Below, piece after piece: positions 9,070 to 17,603 of a DNA stretch of 64,000 nucleotides (positions are counted from its first letter, which is position 1; every line of letters begins with the position of its first letter). The notes beneath the pieces are model-generated. The model worked only from the letters and a program-made list of their open reading frames with translations. It was not told where the DNA came from and made no database searches. The position numbers and the translations under genes are program-made. This stretch comes from Nostoc desertorum CM1-VF14 (lineage in GTDB: Bacteria; Cyanobacteriota; Cyanobacteriia; Cyanobacteriales; Nostocaceae): positions 1 to 64,000 of the forward strand of contig JAHHHR010000003.1 in the NCBI GenBank assembly GCA_019359245.1. Reading direction: 5' to 3'.

Positions 9070-9231
9070 AGCAGAGGGGAGTGTTTGTTTTAGCAAATAC
9101 GGAGTTAGGTTCAGACTGTATTGAAACCGCTATAGTACATTAAAGCGAAAATTGGTCACTCATTTAAAATCGGTAAAAACCTACGTTATAAGCTTTTTTA
9201 CTTTTGACTTGCGTCTTGCAAGACTAATTTT

Positions 9232-9975
9232 TTAATCAGAGAATTTAGCTTCTCTGAGGTTTGCCCCGCCGAGCTTGGTATCATTGAGAACTACTTCATT
9301 CAGTCTAGCTAGATATAAGCTTGCACAATGTAGGTTAGCTCCTGAGAGGTTAGCTCCTTTTAGACTAGCTGCGCTAAGAATTGCTCCTTCTAGATTAGCT
9401 AAATATAAGTTAGTACCTTCTAGATTAGCTGCACTGAGAATTGCTCCTGCAAGATTAGCTTCTGTGAGGTTAGCTCCAGCAAGATTAGCTTGATAGAGAT
9501 TTGTCTGTTTTAGGTTAGCCTGATTGAGATTAGCTCCCCTTATGTCCGTATGACTCAAATCAAGTTGTTCATTCTCTGGGTCTTTGTTTACATCTCTTCT
9601 AGCGATAACAGTAAGGGCTGCTTGAATATCTACACGAATTTTTGTTGACAGATTGCTCGTTACTTTCTCTTGGGGTATAGAAGGAGCGTTCTCTCGTACA
9701 AAAGTAGTAAGTATGTCCATGATTGTCCAGTGATACTGTGGATGATTTTGGGCAATTTGCTCTAAATCATTAATTAGAGCTAGACTTATTTCTATTGTCT
9801 TATTCCCTAGTTGTTCAATTGCTATTCTTAACCGTTCTTTTGGCGACTGATGCTGAGTTTGTTGAACCTTTTCTTGGAAATCATATATCCTCAGACATAT
9901 TCTTGATATCTGATTATTATTTGTCTGTAAAATATTTTTTATGCTATGAAAAGCATTAATAATTCCTGTAAACAT
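9232..9975 (-). CDS. Pentapeptide-repeat protein, short paralogue
   Basis: This 247-aa protein has an N-terminal helical region whose block RLRIAIEQLGNKTIEISLA and HWTIMDILTTFVRENAPS aligns with the larger pentapeptide protein at 7225-8700. About 20 pentapeptide repeats (ANLxX) follow from residue 145 to the end. Unlike its neighbour it has no clear membrane helices and ends almost directly after the repeats. The two genes are probably an old tandem duplication later separated by MITE sequence. The function is unknown. Confidence 0.85.
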   Translation of the reverse strand: MFTGIINAFHSIKNILQTNNNQISRICLRIYDFQEKVQQTQHQSPKERLRIAIEQLGNKTIEISLALINDLEQIAQNHPQYHWTIMDILTTFVRENAPSIPQEKVTSNLSTKIRVDIQAALTVIARRDVNKDPENEQLDLSHTDIRGANLNQANLKQTNLYQANLAGANLTEANLAGAILSAANLEGTNLYLANLEGAILSAASLKGANLSGANLHCASLYLARLNEVVLNDTKLGGANLREAKFSD

Positions 9976-10203
9976 TTTTAAGTGATAAAATTAGGTTTCA
10001 AAAATTACTTGTACTCACGACTCTTCATATTCACTATCAATTAACCCTGATCGTAATGAATTTGATTGATACCTAATTAGTGATAGAGCATTCAGAATCA
10101 TTTATGAAAACCACTAATTATAAAGGATAGCCTTCTTTTCCCAGAGACGCTATGAAAGACGAAAAATTTCACAACTCGAATATTATTGTTATTAACTACT
10201 TCA

Positions 10204-11397
10204 ATGCAGCAAAAATTACAGCCTATAGTTAAAGAACTAGTACTGATTGGTGGCGGTCATAGCCATGCAATTGCGCTGAAGATGTTTGGGAAAAAGCCTT
10301 TACCCGGTATCCATTTGACGTTGATTACCGCAGCAAAAAATACAGCCTACTCTGGAATGTTACCAGGACACATTGCTGGATTTTATAGCCACGATGATTG
10401 TCATATTGATTTGCGACCTTTAGCGAACTTTGCTCAAGCAAGGTTGTATGTTGACACAGTAGTTGCCTTAGACTTGGAAAATCACAAAGTTCTGTGTGCT
10501 AACGGGCTTGTGGTAGATTTTGATGTGCTGTCTATTGATATTGGCAGCACTCCGGCCACAGTGTCTGTATCAGGTGCAGCAGAATATGCGATCGCAGCTA
10601 AACCAGTATCGCACCTATTGGAACATTGGTATGAATTAATTGAAGCTGTAGGTAAGAATCCTCAAGAACCAATTAGCATTGCGATCGTGGGTGGTGGTGC
10701 TGGTGGTGTAGAATTGGCTCTGTCAATGCAATCTCATATACACCGCATTTTACGTCAAACTCAACAACCAATTCAAAATCTAGAAGTTCATTTATTCCAG
10801 CATGGCATGGAACTAATGCCCAATTACCATTCATCAGTACGCCATCAAATTCAGCAAATTTTAACCGAGCGAGGTATTAAGCTATATCTTAGGGAAACTG
10901 TGTGTAAAGTTGCACCTACAACTTACAGGGAAACTAAAGAAATATTTGAGATTAAATGTGAATCTGGTTTGACAGTAGAGTGTAATAAAATTTTTTGGGT
11001 AACACAAGCATCAGTACCCGAATGGTTAACAACGGCTGGACTAGGAACTGATGAGCAAGGCTTTATTTTGGTAGAGGACACATTGCAATCTCAAACGCAC
11101 CCCCAGGTATTTGCATCTGGTGACGTTGCCACAATGGTAAATCATCCGCGTCCAAAAGCTGGAGTGTTTGCTGTTAGGCAAGGTAAGCCTTTATTTAAGA
11201 ATTTGCAACGAATTTTATTAGGTAAGTCGCTCAAACCCTATAAACCACAGAAACAATATTTGAGTTTAATTGGTACAGGAGACGGACAAGCGATGGCAAC
11301 CAAAGGGATCTTCACTTTACCACCTCACAAACTATTATGGCGTTACAAAGATTGGATTGACCGCCGCTTCATGGAACGCTTTCGGTTTGAGAAGTAG
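10204..11397 (+). CDS. FAD/NAD(P) oxidoreductase, SelD-associated type
   Basis: This protein of about 397 aa has the two-dinucleotide-binding fold of NDH-2-like flavoproteins. An FAD-binding GGGHSHAIALK lies near the N-terminus, an NAD-binding IVGGGAGGVELAL near 165 and the second FAD motif VFASGDVATM near 310. The family (TIGR03169-type) often forms the N-terminal half of cyanobacterial selenide, water dikinase SelD. Here the protein stops after the RRFMERF segment, where the SelD domain would begin, and a simple repeat follows. I chose the ATG at 10204; a TTG at 10186 would add six residues. Substrate unknown. Confidence 0.85.
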   Translation: MQQKLQPIVKELVLIGGGHSHAIALKMFGKKPLPGIHLTLITAAKNTAYSGMLPGHIAGFYSHDDCHIDLRPLANFAQARLYVDTVVALDLENHKVLCANGLVVDFDVLSIDIGSTPATVSVSGAAEYAIAAKPVSHLLEHWYELIEAVGKNPQEPISIAIVGGGAGGVELALSMQSHIHRILRQTQQPIQNLEVHLFQHGMELMPNYHSSVRHQIQQILTERGIKLYLRETVCKVAPTTYRETKEIFEIKCESGLTVECNKIFWVTQASVPEWLTTAGLGTDEQGFILVEDTLQSQTHPQVFASGDVATMVNHPRPKAGVFAVRQGKPLFKNLQRILLGKSLKPYKPQKQYLSLIGTGDGQAMATKGIFTLPPHKLLWRYKDWIDRRFMERFRFEK

Positions 11398-11432
11398 GGG
11401 AAGCAGAGGAAGCAGGGGGGCAGGGGAGACAA

Positions 11433-11512
11433 GGGGACAAGGGGACAAGGGGACAAGGGGACAAGGGGACAAGGGGACAAGGGGACAAGGGGACAAGGGG
11501 ACAAGGGGACAA
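11433..11512. repeat. Octamer tandem repeat GGGGACAA x10
   Basis: Ten exact head-to-tail copies of GGGGACAA occupy 11433-11512, with degenerate units on both sides. The complementary TTGTCCCC occurs at 11545-11552 and 11561-11568, so the transcript can fold into a long hairpin. It fills the space between two convergent genes and may act as a bidirectional terminator. Eight is not a multiple of three, so it is not a coding repeat. Confidence 0.92.
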
Positions 11513-11598
11513 GGGGTGAGAGAACTTGAAACAAGTCTTTCCCCTTGTCCCCAATTCTCCTTGTCCCCAAGTCCTCTTGCCCATGGCCAATTCCCTCA

Positions 11599-13416
11599 TC
11601 AAAGCTGTTCAATTAGCTCAATGATTTGTTGATAATACTGAATATTTCCTTCTTGGTAATACAAGTCTGCGGATTTCTGGAAATCCGCAATTGCTCTTTG
11701 GGAGTCACCCAGATTTCGGTAGACATCTGCCCGAAGGATGTAAGCTGAAGCCCAATGAGGTTGACGCTGTAAAGCAAGGTTCAAGTCTGTAAGCGCTCCT
11801 TGCAAGTCTCCCAATAAAGAACGGCTACGACCCCGATTGTACCAGTCTTCAACAAAGCTAGGGTCGATCGCGATCGCCCGACTGTAATCTTCTATTGCTC
11901 CTTGATAATCTTCTAGGGCATAGCGGGCATTAGCGCGATCGCTGTAAAATGCAGCAGATTGAGGATTTATTTGTAATGCTTGGGTGTAATCCGCGATCGC
12001 ACTTTCATATTCTTCTAAAGCATAATGGGTAGAACCTCGGTTGTAATATGCTTCAATTAAATCGGGATTAATTTCTAATGCCTGATTATAATCTGCGATC
12101 GCTCCTTGTTCATCCCCCAAAAGACGACGAGCATTGCCTCGATTGCAGTAAGCTTGCGAAAATTCAGGAACCAACTCTATTGCTTGGGTGTTATCATCAA
12201 TTGCTCCCTGTAAATCTCGCAGGGCTTCACGGGCAATACCCCGACCATAATAAGCTGCGGCTAAATTATCATTAATTTGTAATGCCCGATCATAATCTTT
12301 AATTGCTCCTTTATGATCTCCTAAAGAACGACGAGCCGCCGCGCGATCGCAATATCCCTCAGCTAAACTAGGATTGAGTTGTAATAGGCGATTACTATCT
12401 TCAATTGCGCCTTGATAGTCTCCCAGTCGGCGACGAGCATTCGCCCGAAAGCCGTATACTAAAGCTAAAGTCGGATTTTCTTGTAATGCTTGGTCATAAT
12501 CTGCGATCGCACCCTCATAATCCCCAAGAGTACTACGAACAAGACCCCGTTCAGAATATGCTTGTATATCATCAGGATTGAACTTTAATGCTTGGTTAAA
12601 ATCCTCAATTGCTCGGTGATATTCTTTGAGATGAGCAAGAACCAGTCCCCGATTGTAATATGCTCCGGCAAACTTGGGATTAATTTCTAGGGCGCGGTTG
12701 TAATCTGCGATCGCACTTTGATACTCTGCTAAAGAGTAGTGAGCGTTACCTCGGTTATGATACGCCTCTGGCAAGTTCGGATTTAATTGTAATGCCCGGT
12801 CGTGGTCAGCGATCGCTTCGTGATAATTTCCTAAGATATGGTGAATATTACCGCGATTGCTGTAGGCTGCGGCAAAATCGGGATGCCACTGTAAAGCTTG
12901 CTGAAAATCAGCGATTGCTCCTTGATAATCGCCGCTCTCAAAACAAGTTACACCCCGATTATGATAAGCATTGGCAATATCAATATTGATATTATCAGCT
13001 AACTGGGTACTAGTTTCTATTGTTTGGATATAATCAGCGATCGCTTTGTCGTATTTTTCTAAAGCAAAGTAAGCATTACCCCGGCTGTGGTAAGATTGGG
13101 CGAGATTTGGATCGATTTGTAATGCTTGGTTATAATCCGCGATCGCTCCTTTGTAATCAGCTAAAAAGTAACGTGCATTACCTCGGTGATAATAGCCTGT
13201 GGCAAAATTGAGATTGATTTCTATAGCGCGATTAAAATCTGCGATCGCATTACGATAATCTTTAAGTTGACCACTTAGAATAATCCCCCGATTATAGTAA
13301 GCTTCGGCATAATTAGGATTAAATTTGATTGCTTGGGTGTAAGCTGCAATTGCTCCTTGATAATCCCCTTGCAAATTGTGGTTTAATCCTTGGTTTAATA
13401 ATTCTTCAGCATTCAT
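11599..13416 (-). CDS. TPR-repeat protein, about 17 units
   Basis: This 605-aa protein is built almost entirely of 34-residue tetratricopeptide repeats, with consensus YxxRGxxxxxLGDYxGAIADYxxALxINPN. No signal peptide, membrane helix or catalytic domain is present. TPR superhelices bind peptides or proteins, so this is likely a cytoplasmic scaffold. Many HIP1 octamers fall in the AIAD codons (GCGATCGC reading Ala-Ile-Ala), which helps explain their density here. It is convergent with the flavoprotein gene across the octamer repeat. Its partner is unknown. Confidence 0.9.
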   Translation of the reverse strand: MNAEELLNQGLNHNLQGDYQGAIAAYTQAIKFNPNYAEAYYNRGIILSGQLKDYRNAIADFNRAIEINLNFATGYYHRGNARYFLADYKGAIADYNQALQIDPNLAQSYHSRGNAYFALEKYDKAIADYIQTIETSTQLADNINIDIANAYHNRGVTCFESGDYQGAIADFQQALQWHPDFAAAYSNRGNIHHILGNYHEAIADHDRALQLNPNLPEAYHNRGNAHYSLAEYQSAIADYNRALEINPKFAGAYYNRGLVLAHLKEYHRAIEDFNQALKFNPDDIQAYSERGLVRSTLGDYEGAIADYDQALQENPTLALVYGFRANARRRLGDYQGAIEDSNRLLQLNPSLAEGYCDRAAARRSLGDHKGAIKDYDRALQINDNLAAAYYGRGIAREALRDLQGAIDDNTQAIELVPEFSQAYCNRGNARRLLGDEQGAIADYNQALEINPDLIEAYYNRGSTHYALEEYESAIADYTQALQINPQSAAFYSDRANARYALEDYQGAIEDYSRAIAIDPSFVEDWYNRGRSRSLLGDLQGALTDLNLALQRQPHWASAYILRADVYRNLGDSQRAIADFQKSADLYYQEGNIQYYQQIIELIEQL

Positions 13417-13709
13417 ATAATTTTTTTGGATTTCAGCATTCCCTAGCTTTCAGGCAACGGTATTTTTAACGATATGTTTTGAAAATCGTTCCAGCTACTA
13501 TTGTGCCTCTTGCTAAGATTTTAATTCCTGATTTTCTGTGAGCTTAAGATCAACGCGACGAATTTCAGGCGACTTAAACAGCAGCAGCACCGCAAATAAG
13601 AACGGTGGGTATTTTACTCGCCCTTTTTTTGGTATTGCTATAGTAGCGCATAATACATTTAGCTAGTGCTATCAATACAGACAAAGAGTATCAAAAGGTT
13701 TGCATCGCA
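13417..13709. other. Divergent intergenic region
   Basis: About 290 bases separate the starts of the TPR gene and the SemiSWEET gene and must hold both promoters. No RNA gene or repeat of note was seen. Confidence 0.35.
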
Positions 13710-13964
13710 ATGGATTTTCTGACAATTCTAGGATTAGCGGCTGCCACAATAACCACAATCTCTTTTTTGCCACAGATGTTTAAAACGTGGCAAACGAAAT
13801 CTGCAAAAGATGTTTCGATGGTGACGCTGATTACATTTATAACTGGTGTTTTTTTGTGGTTAATCTACGGAATTTATCTACAAGCCTTGCCAATTATTCT
13901 TGCTAATAGTGTGACATTGTTTTTTAACTTGATAATTCTATGGCTTAAAATTAAATATAGATAA
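13710..13964 (+). CDS. SemiSWEET-type sugar transporter
   Basis: This 84-aa protein has three predicted membrane helices and the PQ-loop signature: the PQ of ISFLPQMFKTWQTKSAKDVS, then VTLITFITGVFLWLIYGIYLQ and a third helix ending LKIKYR. Bacterial SemiSWEETs are half-size members of the SWEET/MtN3 family that dimerise to pass sugars across the inner membrane. A second family member is at 49337-49600. The start ATG at 13710 gives the standard family N-terminus. The sugar specificity cannot be read from sequence. Confidence 0.9.
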   Translation: MDFLTILGLAAATITTISFLPQMFKTWQTKSAKDVSMVTLITFITGVFLWLIYGIYLQALPIILANSVTLFFNLIILWLKIKYR

Positions 13965-14143
13965 AGAAGCCCTGGCGACTATAAATAAATCGCGGCTAGA
14001 CAAACTCTCGTCAACCTGCGCCGGCTAAAATCAAACCCACGTTCGCGTAGCGTCTCGTAGAAAAGAGAAGGAAAAGTGGTTTTTGCCTGTGTAAGCACGA
14101 ATTCTATGAGACTGCATTATTCAAACATCCTTAAGAAACCCCT
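13965..14143. repeat. Spacer with a Nostocales short repeat
   Basis: The spacer between the SemiSWEET and radical SAM genes carries a GCGTAGCGTCTCGTAGAAAAG segment near 14045-14065. That motif belongs to the dispersed GCGTAGCG-type hairpin repeats found elsewhere in this window (30276-30330, 61930-61985). Confidence 0.4.
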
Positions 14144-15799
14144 GTGACATTATCTGTATTTGACTCGGAACGCCTTTTATTTACACCCACTACTCCAGAC
14201 ACCAACGCTATCCCCATCATTTTTGCCTTTCCCAATGAATACAGCGTAGGTATCACTAGCCTTGGCTATCAGGTAGTTTGGGCAACTTTGGCAATGCGTG
14301 ATGATGTGCAGGTGAGTCGCCTGTTTACCGATACTCACGAACAACTCCCCAGAACACCAGAAATTGTAGGATTTTCGATTTCCTGGGAACTGGATTATGT
14401 GAATATTTTAAATCTGCTGGAATCTTTAGAAATTCCCATTCAAGCAACTTCTCGTGATGATTCTCATCCGATAATTTTTGGTGGTGGCCCAGTTCTCACA
14501 GCTAATCCCGAACCTTTCGCAGATTTTTTTGATGTAATTTTACTGGGGGATGGCGAAAACCTCCTGGGAAATTTCATTGAGGCGTACAAAGAAGTGAGAA
14601 CTGCTTCTAGACAAACTCAACTAAAAAGACTTGCACAAGTCCCAGGAATTTATATTCCTAGTTTGTATGAGGTGGAATATCACAGCATAGATGGTGCAAT
14701 AAAGTCAATTCAACCAATTTCTCCCGAAATTCCGGCAATAGTGCAAAAGCAAACTTATCGGGGAAATACTCTATCAGCTTCGACTGTAGTCACCGAAAAA
14801 GCCGCATGGGAAAATATTTACATGGTGGAAGTGGTGAGAAGTTGTCCAGAAATGTGCCGCTTTTGTTTGGCGAGTTATCTCACACTGCCTTTTAGAACAG
14901 CCAGTCTTGAAAGTTCATTAATTCCAGCCATTGAAAGAGGTTTAGAAGTCACAAATCGGCTAGGATTATTGGGCGCTTCTGTAACTCAGCACCCAGAATT
15001 TGAGACTTTGCTGGATTATATTAGTCAGCCAAAGTACGATGATGTGCGTCTTAGCATTGCCTCAGTGCGAACCAATACCGTAACAGTCCAGCTAGCAGAA
15101 ACTTTGACGAAACGAGACACGCGATCGCTTACCATTGCAGTAGAGAGTGGTTCCGAGAAAATCCGGCAAATCATCAACAAAAAGCTGCATAACGACGAAA
15201 TTATCCAAGCTGCGATAAATGCCAAAGCTGGCGGATTAAAAAGCTTGAAACTTTACGGAATGGCAGGAATTCCTGGTGAAGAAGCAGAAGATTTAGAACA
15301 AACCGTGGCAATGATGCGTAATATCAAAAAAGCTGCGCCGGGATTGCGCCTAACATACGGATGCAGCACCTTTGTACCCAAAGCACACACACCGTTTCAA
15401 TGGTTAGGGGTGAATCGCCAAGCAGAAAAACGGTTGCAGTTTTTACAAAAACAGCTAAAACCACAAGGAATAGAGTTTCGCCCAGAAAGCTATAATTGGT
15501 CGATTATACAAGCTTTATTGTCCAGAGGCGATCGCAGACTCTCTCAACTTCTTCAACTGACTCGTGACTTTGGCGACTCCTTGGGTAGCTACAAACGTGC
15601 TTTCAAACAACTCAAGGGACAAATCCCCGACTTAGATTTCTACGTCCACGCTGATTGGCCTACAGAGCAAGTATTACCTTGGAGCCACTTGCAAGGGCCT
15701 CTGCCACAGTCTACACTACTAAAACATTTGGCTGAAGCTCAGAGTTATATCAACCCATCCCCAAAGGAATTACAGCCTGTACTGGGGGCTAGGAACTAG
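14144..15799 (+). CDS. B12-binding-type radical SAM protein
   Basis: This 551-aa protein has an N-terminal cobalamin-binding-like Rossmann region (GFSISWELDYVNILNLLESL, FGGGPVLTANPEPFADFFD). A radical SAM core follows, with the 4Fe-4S cysteines in CPEMCRFC near residues 236-243. Motifs such as TIAVESGSEKIRQIINK and YGMAGIPGEE are typical of the TIGR03960-like branch. The C-terminal part probably binds substrate. The start is a GTG at 14144, just upstream of the conserved region. Substrate and product are unknown; members are widespread in cyanobacteria as single genes. Confidence 0.9.
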   Translation: MTLSVFDSERLLFTPTTPDTNAIPIIFAFPNEYSVGITSLGYQVVWATLAMRDDVQVSRLFTDTHEQLPRTPEIVGFSISWELDYVNILNLLESLEIPIQATSRDDSHPIIFGGGPVLTANPEPFADFFDVILLGDGENLLGNFIEAYKEVRTASRQTQLKRLAQVPGIYIPSLYEVEYHSIDGAIKSIQPISPEIPAIVQKQTYRGNTLSASTVVTEKAAWENIYMVEVVRSCPEMCRFCLASYLTLPFRTASLESSLIPAIERGLEVTNRLGLLGASVTQHPEFETLLDYISQPKYDDVRLSIASVRTNTVTVQLAETLTKRDTRSLTIAVESGSEKIRQIINKKLHNDEIIQAAINAKAGGLKSLKLYGMAGIPGEEAEDLEQTVAMMRNIKKAAPGLRLTYGCSTFVPKAHTPFQWLGVNRQAEKRLQFLQKQLKPQGIEFRPESYNWSIIQALLSRGDRRLSQLLQLTRDFGDSLGSYKRAFKQLKGQIPDLDFYVHADWPTEQVLPWSHLQGPLPQSTLLKHLAEAQSYINPSPKELQPVLGARN

Positions 15800-15974
15800 G
15801 GACACTTCGACTGCACTCAGTACAAGTTAGTGCCTAGCGATGCACTGGAGACTGAAGACTGGGAACTGGGGGCTAGGGATTGAGGACTAAGAATTAAAAT
15901 TTAATATCTAATGCCCCATGCTCAATGCCCCATGCCCAATGCCCAATCCCAATAAATTCATAGCTCAAAACTTG

Positions 15975-16163
15975 ATGCAAAACACAGCTGAGTATTACTG
16001 CGCCTATTGCGGCGAACCGAACTTAACTTTTATTGATTTGAGTGCTGGAGGACAGCAATCTTATATTGAAGATTGTCAAGTTTGCTGTAACCCAAATATT
16101 TTGTATGTCCGGGTTGATGAAGATACCTTAGATATCGAAATTGATACAGAATCCGAAAGTTGA
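15975..16163 (+). CDS. CPxCG-type Cys-rich small protein
   Basis: This protein of about 62 aa begins MQNTAEYYCAYCGEPN and contains two cysteine pairs, CAYC and CQVCC, separated by about 30 residues. It belongs to the CPxCG/YjhX-like zinc-ribbon group of unknown function. The longer frame opens at 15918 inside a low-complexity CCCATGCCCAATG-type repeat that is common non-coding sequence, so the ATG at 15975 is preferred. The tail is strongly acidic (DEDTLDIEIDTESES). It lies 20 bases before the SRPBCC gene, suggesting co-transcription. Confidence 0.8.
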   Translation: MQNTAEYYCAYCGEPNLTFIDLSAGGQQSYIEDCQVCCNPNILYVRVDEDTLDIEIDTESES

Positions 16164-16182
16164 ATTTTAGGTTTTTCTTTCC

Positions 16183-16626
16183 ATGCTGCACTTTAAACAT
16201 TCCTCAGTAATTAATGCCCCAATAGAAGTAGTTTGGAAATTTCACGAACGGCCAGATATTTTGCAACTGTTGAATCCACCTTGGCAGCCAGTCCAAGTGG
16301 TTCGTCGTGAAGGTGGGCTAAATGTAGGCGCTATCACAGAATTTCGCCTGTTTCTCGGCCCATTACCCTTAACTTGGTTAGCGCGTCATACTGAATATGA
16401 AAAATATCGCCTGTTTACCGACGAACAAATATCTGGCCCCTTTGAGTCTTGGGTACATCGGCATGAATTTGAACCCGAAGCTGGCAAAACTAGGCTGACT
16501 GATGCTATCTCCTTCTCTATGCCTGGCGGAGGAACAGTTGAATTTGCCAGTGGTTGGTTAGTCCAAGTGCAACTAGAAGCAATGTTTCGTTATCGCCACT
16601 ATGTAACGAAACGAGAATGTGAATAG
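16183..16626 (+). CDS. SRPBCC-family protein (START-like fold)
   Basis: This 147-aa protein has the cyclase/dehydrase-like SRPBCC pattern: an N-terminal strand FKHSSVINAPIEVVWKFHERPD, then a beta-rich region with GAITEFRLFLGPLPLTWLARH and WVHRHEFEP, and a C-terminal helix. The fold forms a deep hydrophobic pocket for lipids or other non-polar ligands. Cyanobacterial members of this length are uncharacterised. It probably forms an operon with the small CPxCG protein 20 bases upstream. Ligand unknown. Confidence 0.85.
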   Translation: MLHFKHSSVINAPIEVVWKFHERPDILQLLNPPWQPVQVVRREGGLNVGAITEFRLFLGPLPLTWLARHTEYEKYRLFTDEQISGPFESWVHRHEFEPEAGKTRLTDAISFSMPGGGTVEFASGWLVQVQLEAMFRYRHYVTKRECE

Positions 16627-16654
16627 CAATAGCACAATGTGCTGGTAGCAAAAA

Positions 16655-16804
16655 TTAATTATCCTGACTCTTCAAGCCTTGTCTGGCAAATAAAAGAGCC
16701 GTTGCTTTGCCAATGCCTTTAGAAGCAACTGTAATCAGTACCCTAGTAACTATACTTAAAGTTTGAAAAACCTCTTGACTGTTTATTACTTTGGGTAAGA
16801 ACAC
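16655..16804 (-). pseudogene. Remnant of a short-chain dehydrogenase
   Basis: The minus strand encodes VLITVASKGIGKATALLFAR followed by QG and a quick stop. This is the N-terminal nucleotide-binding segment of an SDR enzyme, where TGxxxGIG is expected; the first Gly is Val here. No further SDR sequence follows. The open frame can be traced upstream to a GTG at 16804, giving 49 residues in all. It is a decayed, truncated copy and not a functional enzyme. Confidence 0.55.
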
Positions 16805-17082
16805 TCTAGAAACTTTCTAACTTTCGTTAGATTTTTTATCATATCCAAAATACTTTTTGACTGATAGTATAAGTCTTCTTGAGCAGTTGTTTGGTAAAAA
16901 TACCTCTGCTCTATAGTCTAATAAAATCTATCATTGAACTTTTGTTAGATAAGTATTTCCTGAACTTCCTTAAAATATCATTCTTTAGAGTTGCTTCTAC
17001 TTTGAAACTAGAGATAGATAGCGCCAAATGGGTAAGTTAAGTAATATTAACAGTGTAATTAGCTTTTTAAAGTAACTTAACG
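16805..17082. promoter_or_regulatory. Upstream region of the Hli gene
   Basis: This AT-rich, non-coding stretch must hold the promoter of the high-light-inducible gene. No binding box is clear enough to name. Confidence 0.35.
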
Positions 17083-17274
17083 ATGACACTTTATCTTAGT
17101 GATAAAACTGAAACTGCATACAATGGCAAAGACCGGAATGCTGGTGAACTTGGGCTAACTCCTCAGTCTGAACTTTGGAACGGTCGCTTGGCTATGATCG
17201 GTTTTCTAGCTTACCTACTTTGGGATCTCAATGGTTATAGCGTAGTACGGGATCTACTTCACCTGATTTCCTAA
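17083..17274 (+). CDS. High-light-inducible protein (one-helix CAB-like)
   Basis: This 63-aa thylakoid protein has a single chlorophyll-binding membrane helix. The signature is ELWNGRLAMIGFLAYLLWDL, including the ExxNGRxAM chlorophyll-ligand motif of the LHC/Hli superfamily. Hli proteins bind chlorophyll and carotenoids, protect photosystems and help chlorophyll recycling under high light. The gene stands upstream of crtW on the same strand, separated by about 330 bases, which fits a photoprotection neighbourhood. Regulation by light is expected from the family and not shown here. Confidence 0.92.
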   Translation: MTLYLSDKTETAYNGKDRNAGELGLTPQSELWNGRLAMIGFLAYLLWDLNGYSVVRDLLHLIS

Positions 17275-17603
17275 ACTTGCCGTTAATTATCGACCATCTT
17301 TGTTGCAGGCTTAGATTATATCCAAAGCATCAAAGAAAGGATATTAGTTATATTAGATACCAAGGGTTTTGATGTTATTATTTATACCGTCTAAGCTTCT
17401 AACCGAAAACAGTTTTTAGAATAGCAGTTGCTTGTGTAATACTGGTTAAAGTATCTTAATATTTCTACATACTTTTAAGCATTGGCATTCTCCAGTGTAA
17501 AACATTGACCACTAATAGATATTTCTGGCTAGTGGTTGGTTATTTTGTCATGACTATATTTTTGAAATTTTCGATCACCTGACATAGTACGCGGAGTAAA
17601 AGC
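17275..17603. promoter_or_regulatory. hli-crtW intergenic region
   Basis: About 330 bases of AT-rich sequence hold no ORF or RNA gene that I can support. GCGGAG near 17591 is a good ribosome binding site for the GTG start of crtW. The length suggests crtW has its own promoter. Confidence 0.4.

Noticed and set aside
11343..11632. Overlapping frames of about 80-120 codons across the octamer repeat
   Set aside because: They translate the GGGGACAA array into low-complexity peptides in several frames and are artefacts of the repeat.
15918..15974. Longer start for the CPxCG protein
   Set aside because: The extra codons come from a CCCATGCCCAATG-type non-coding repeat seen in other spacers of the window.
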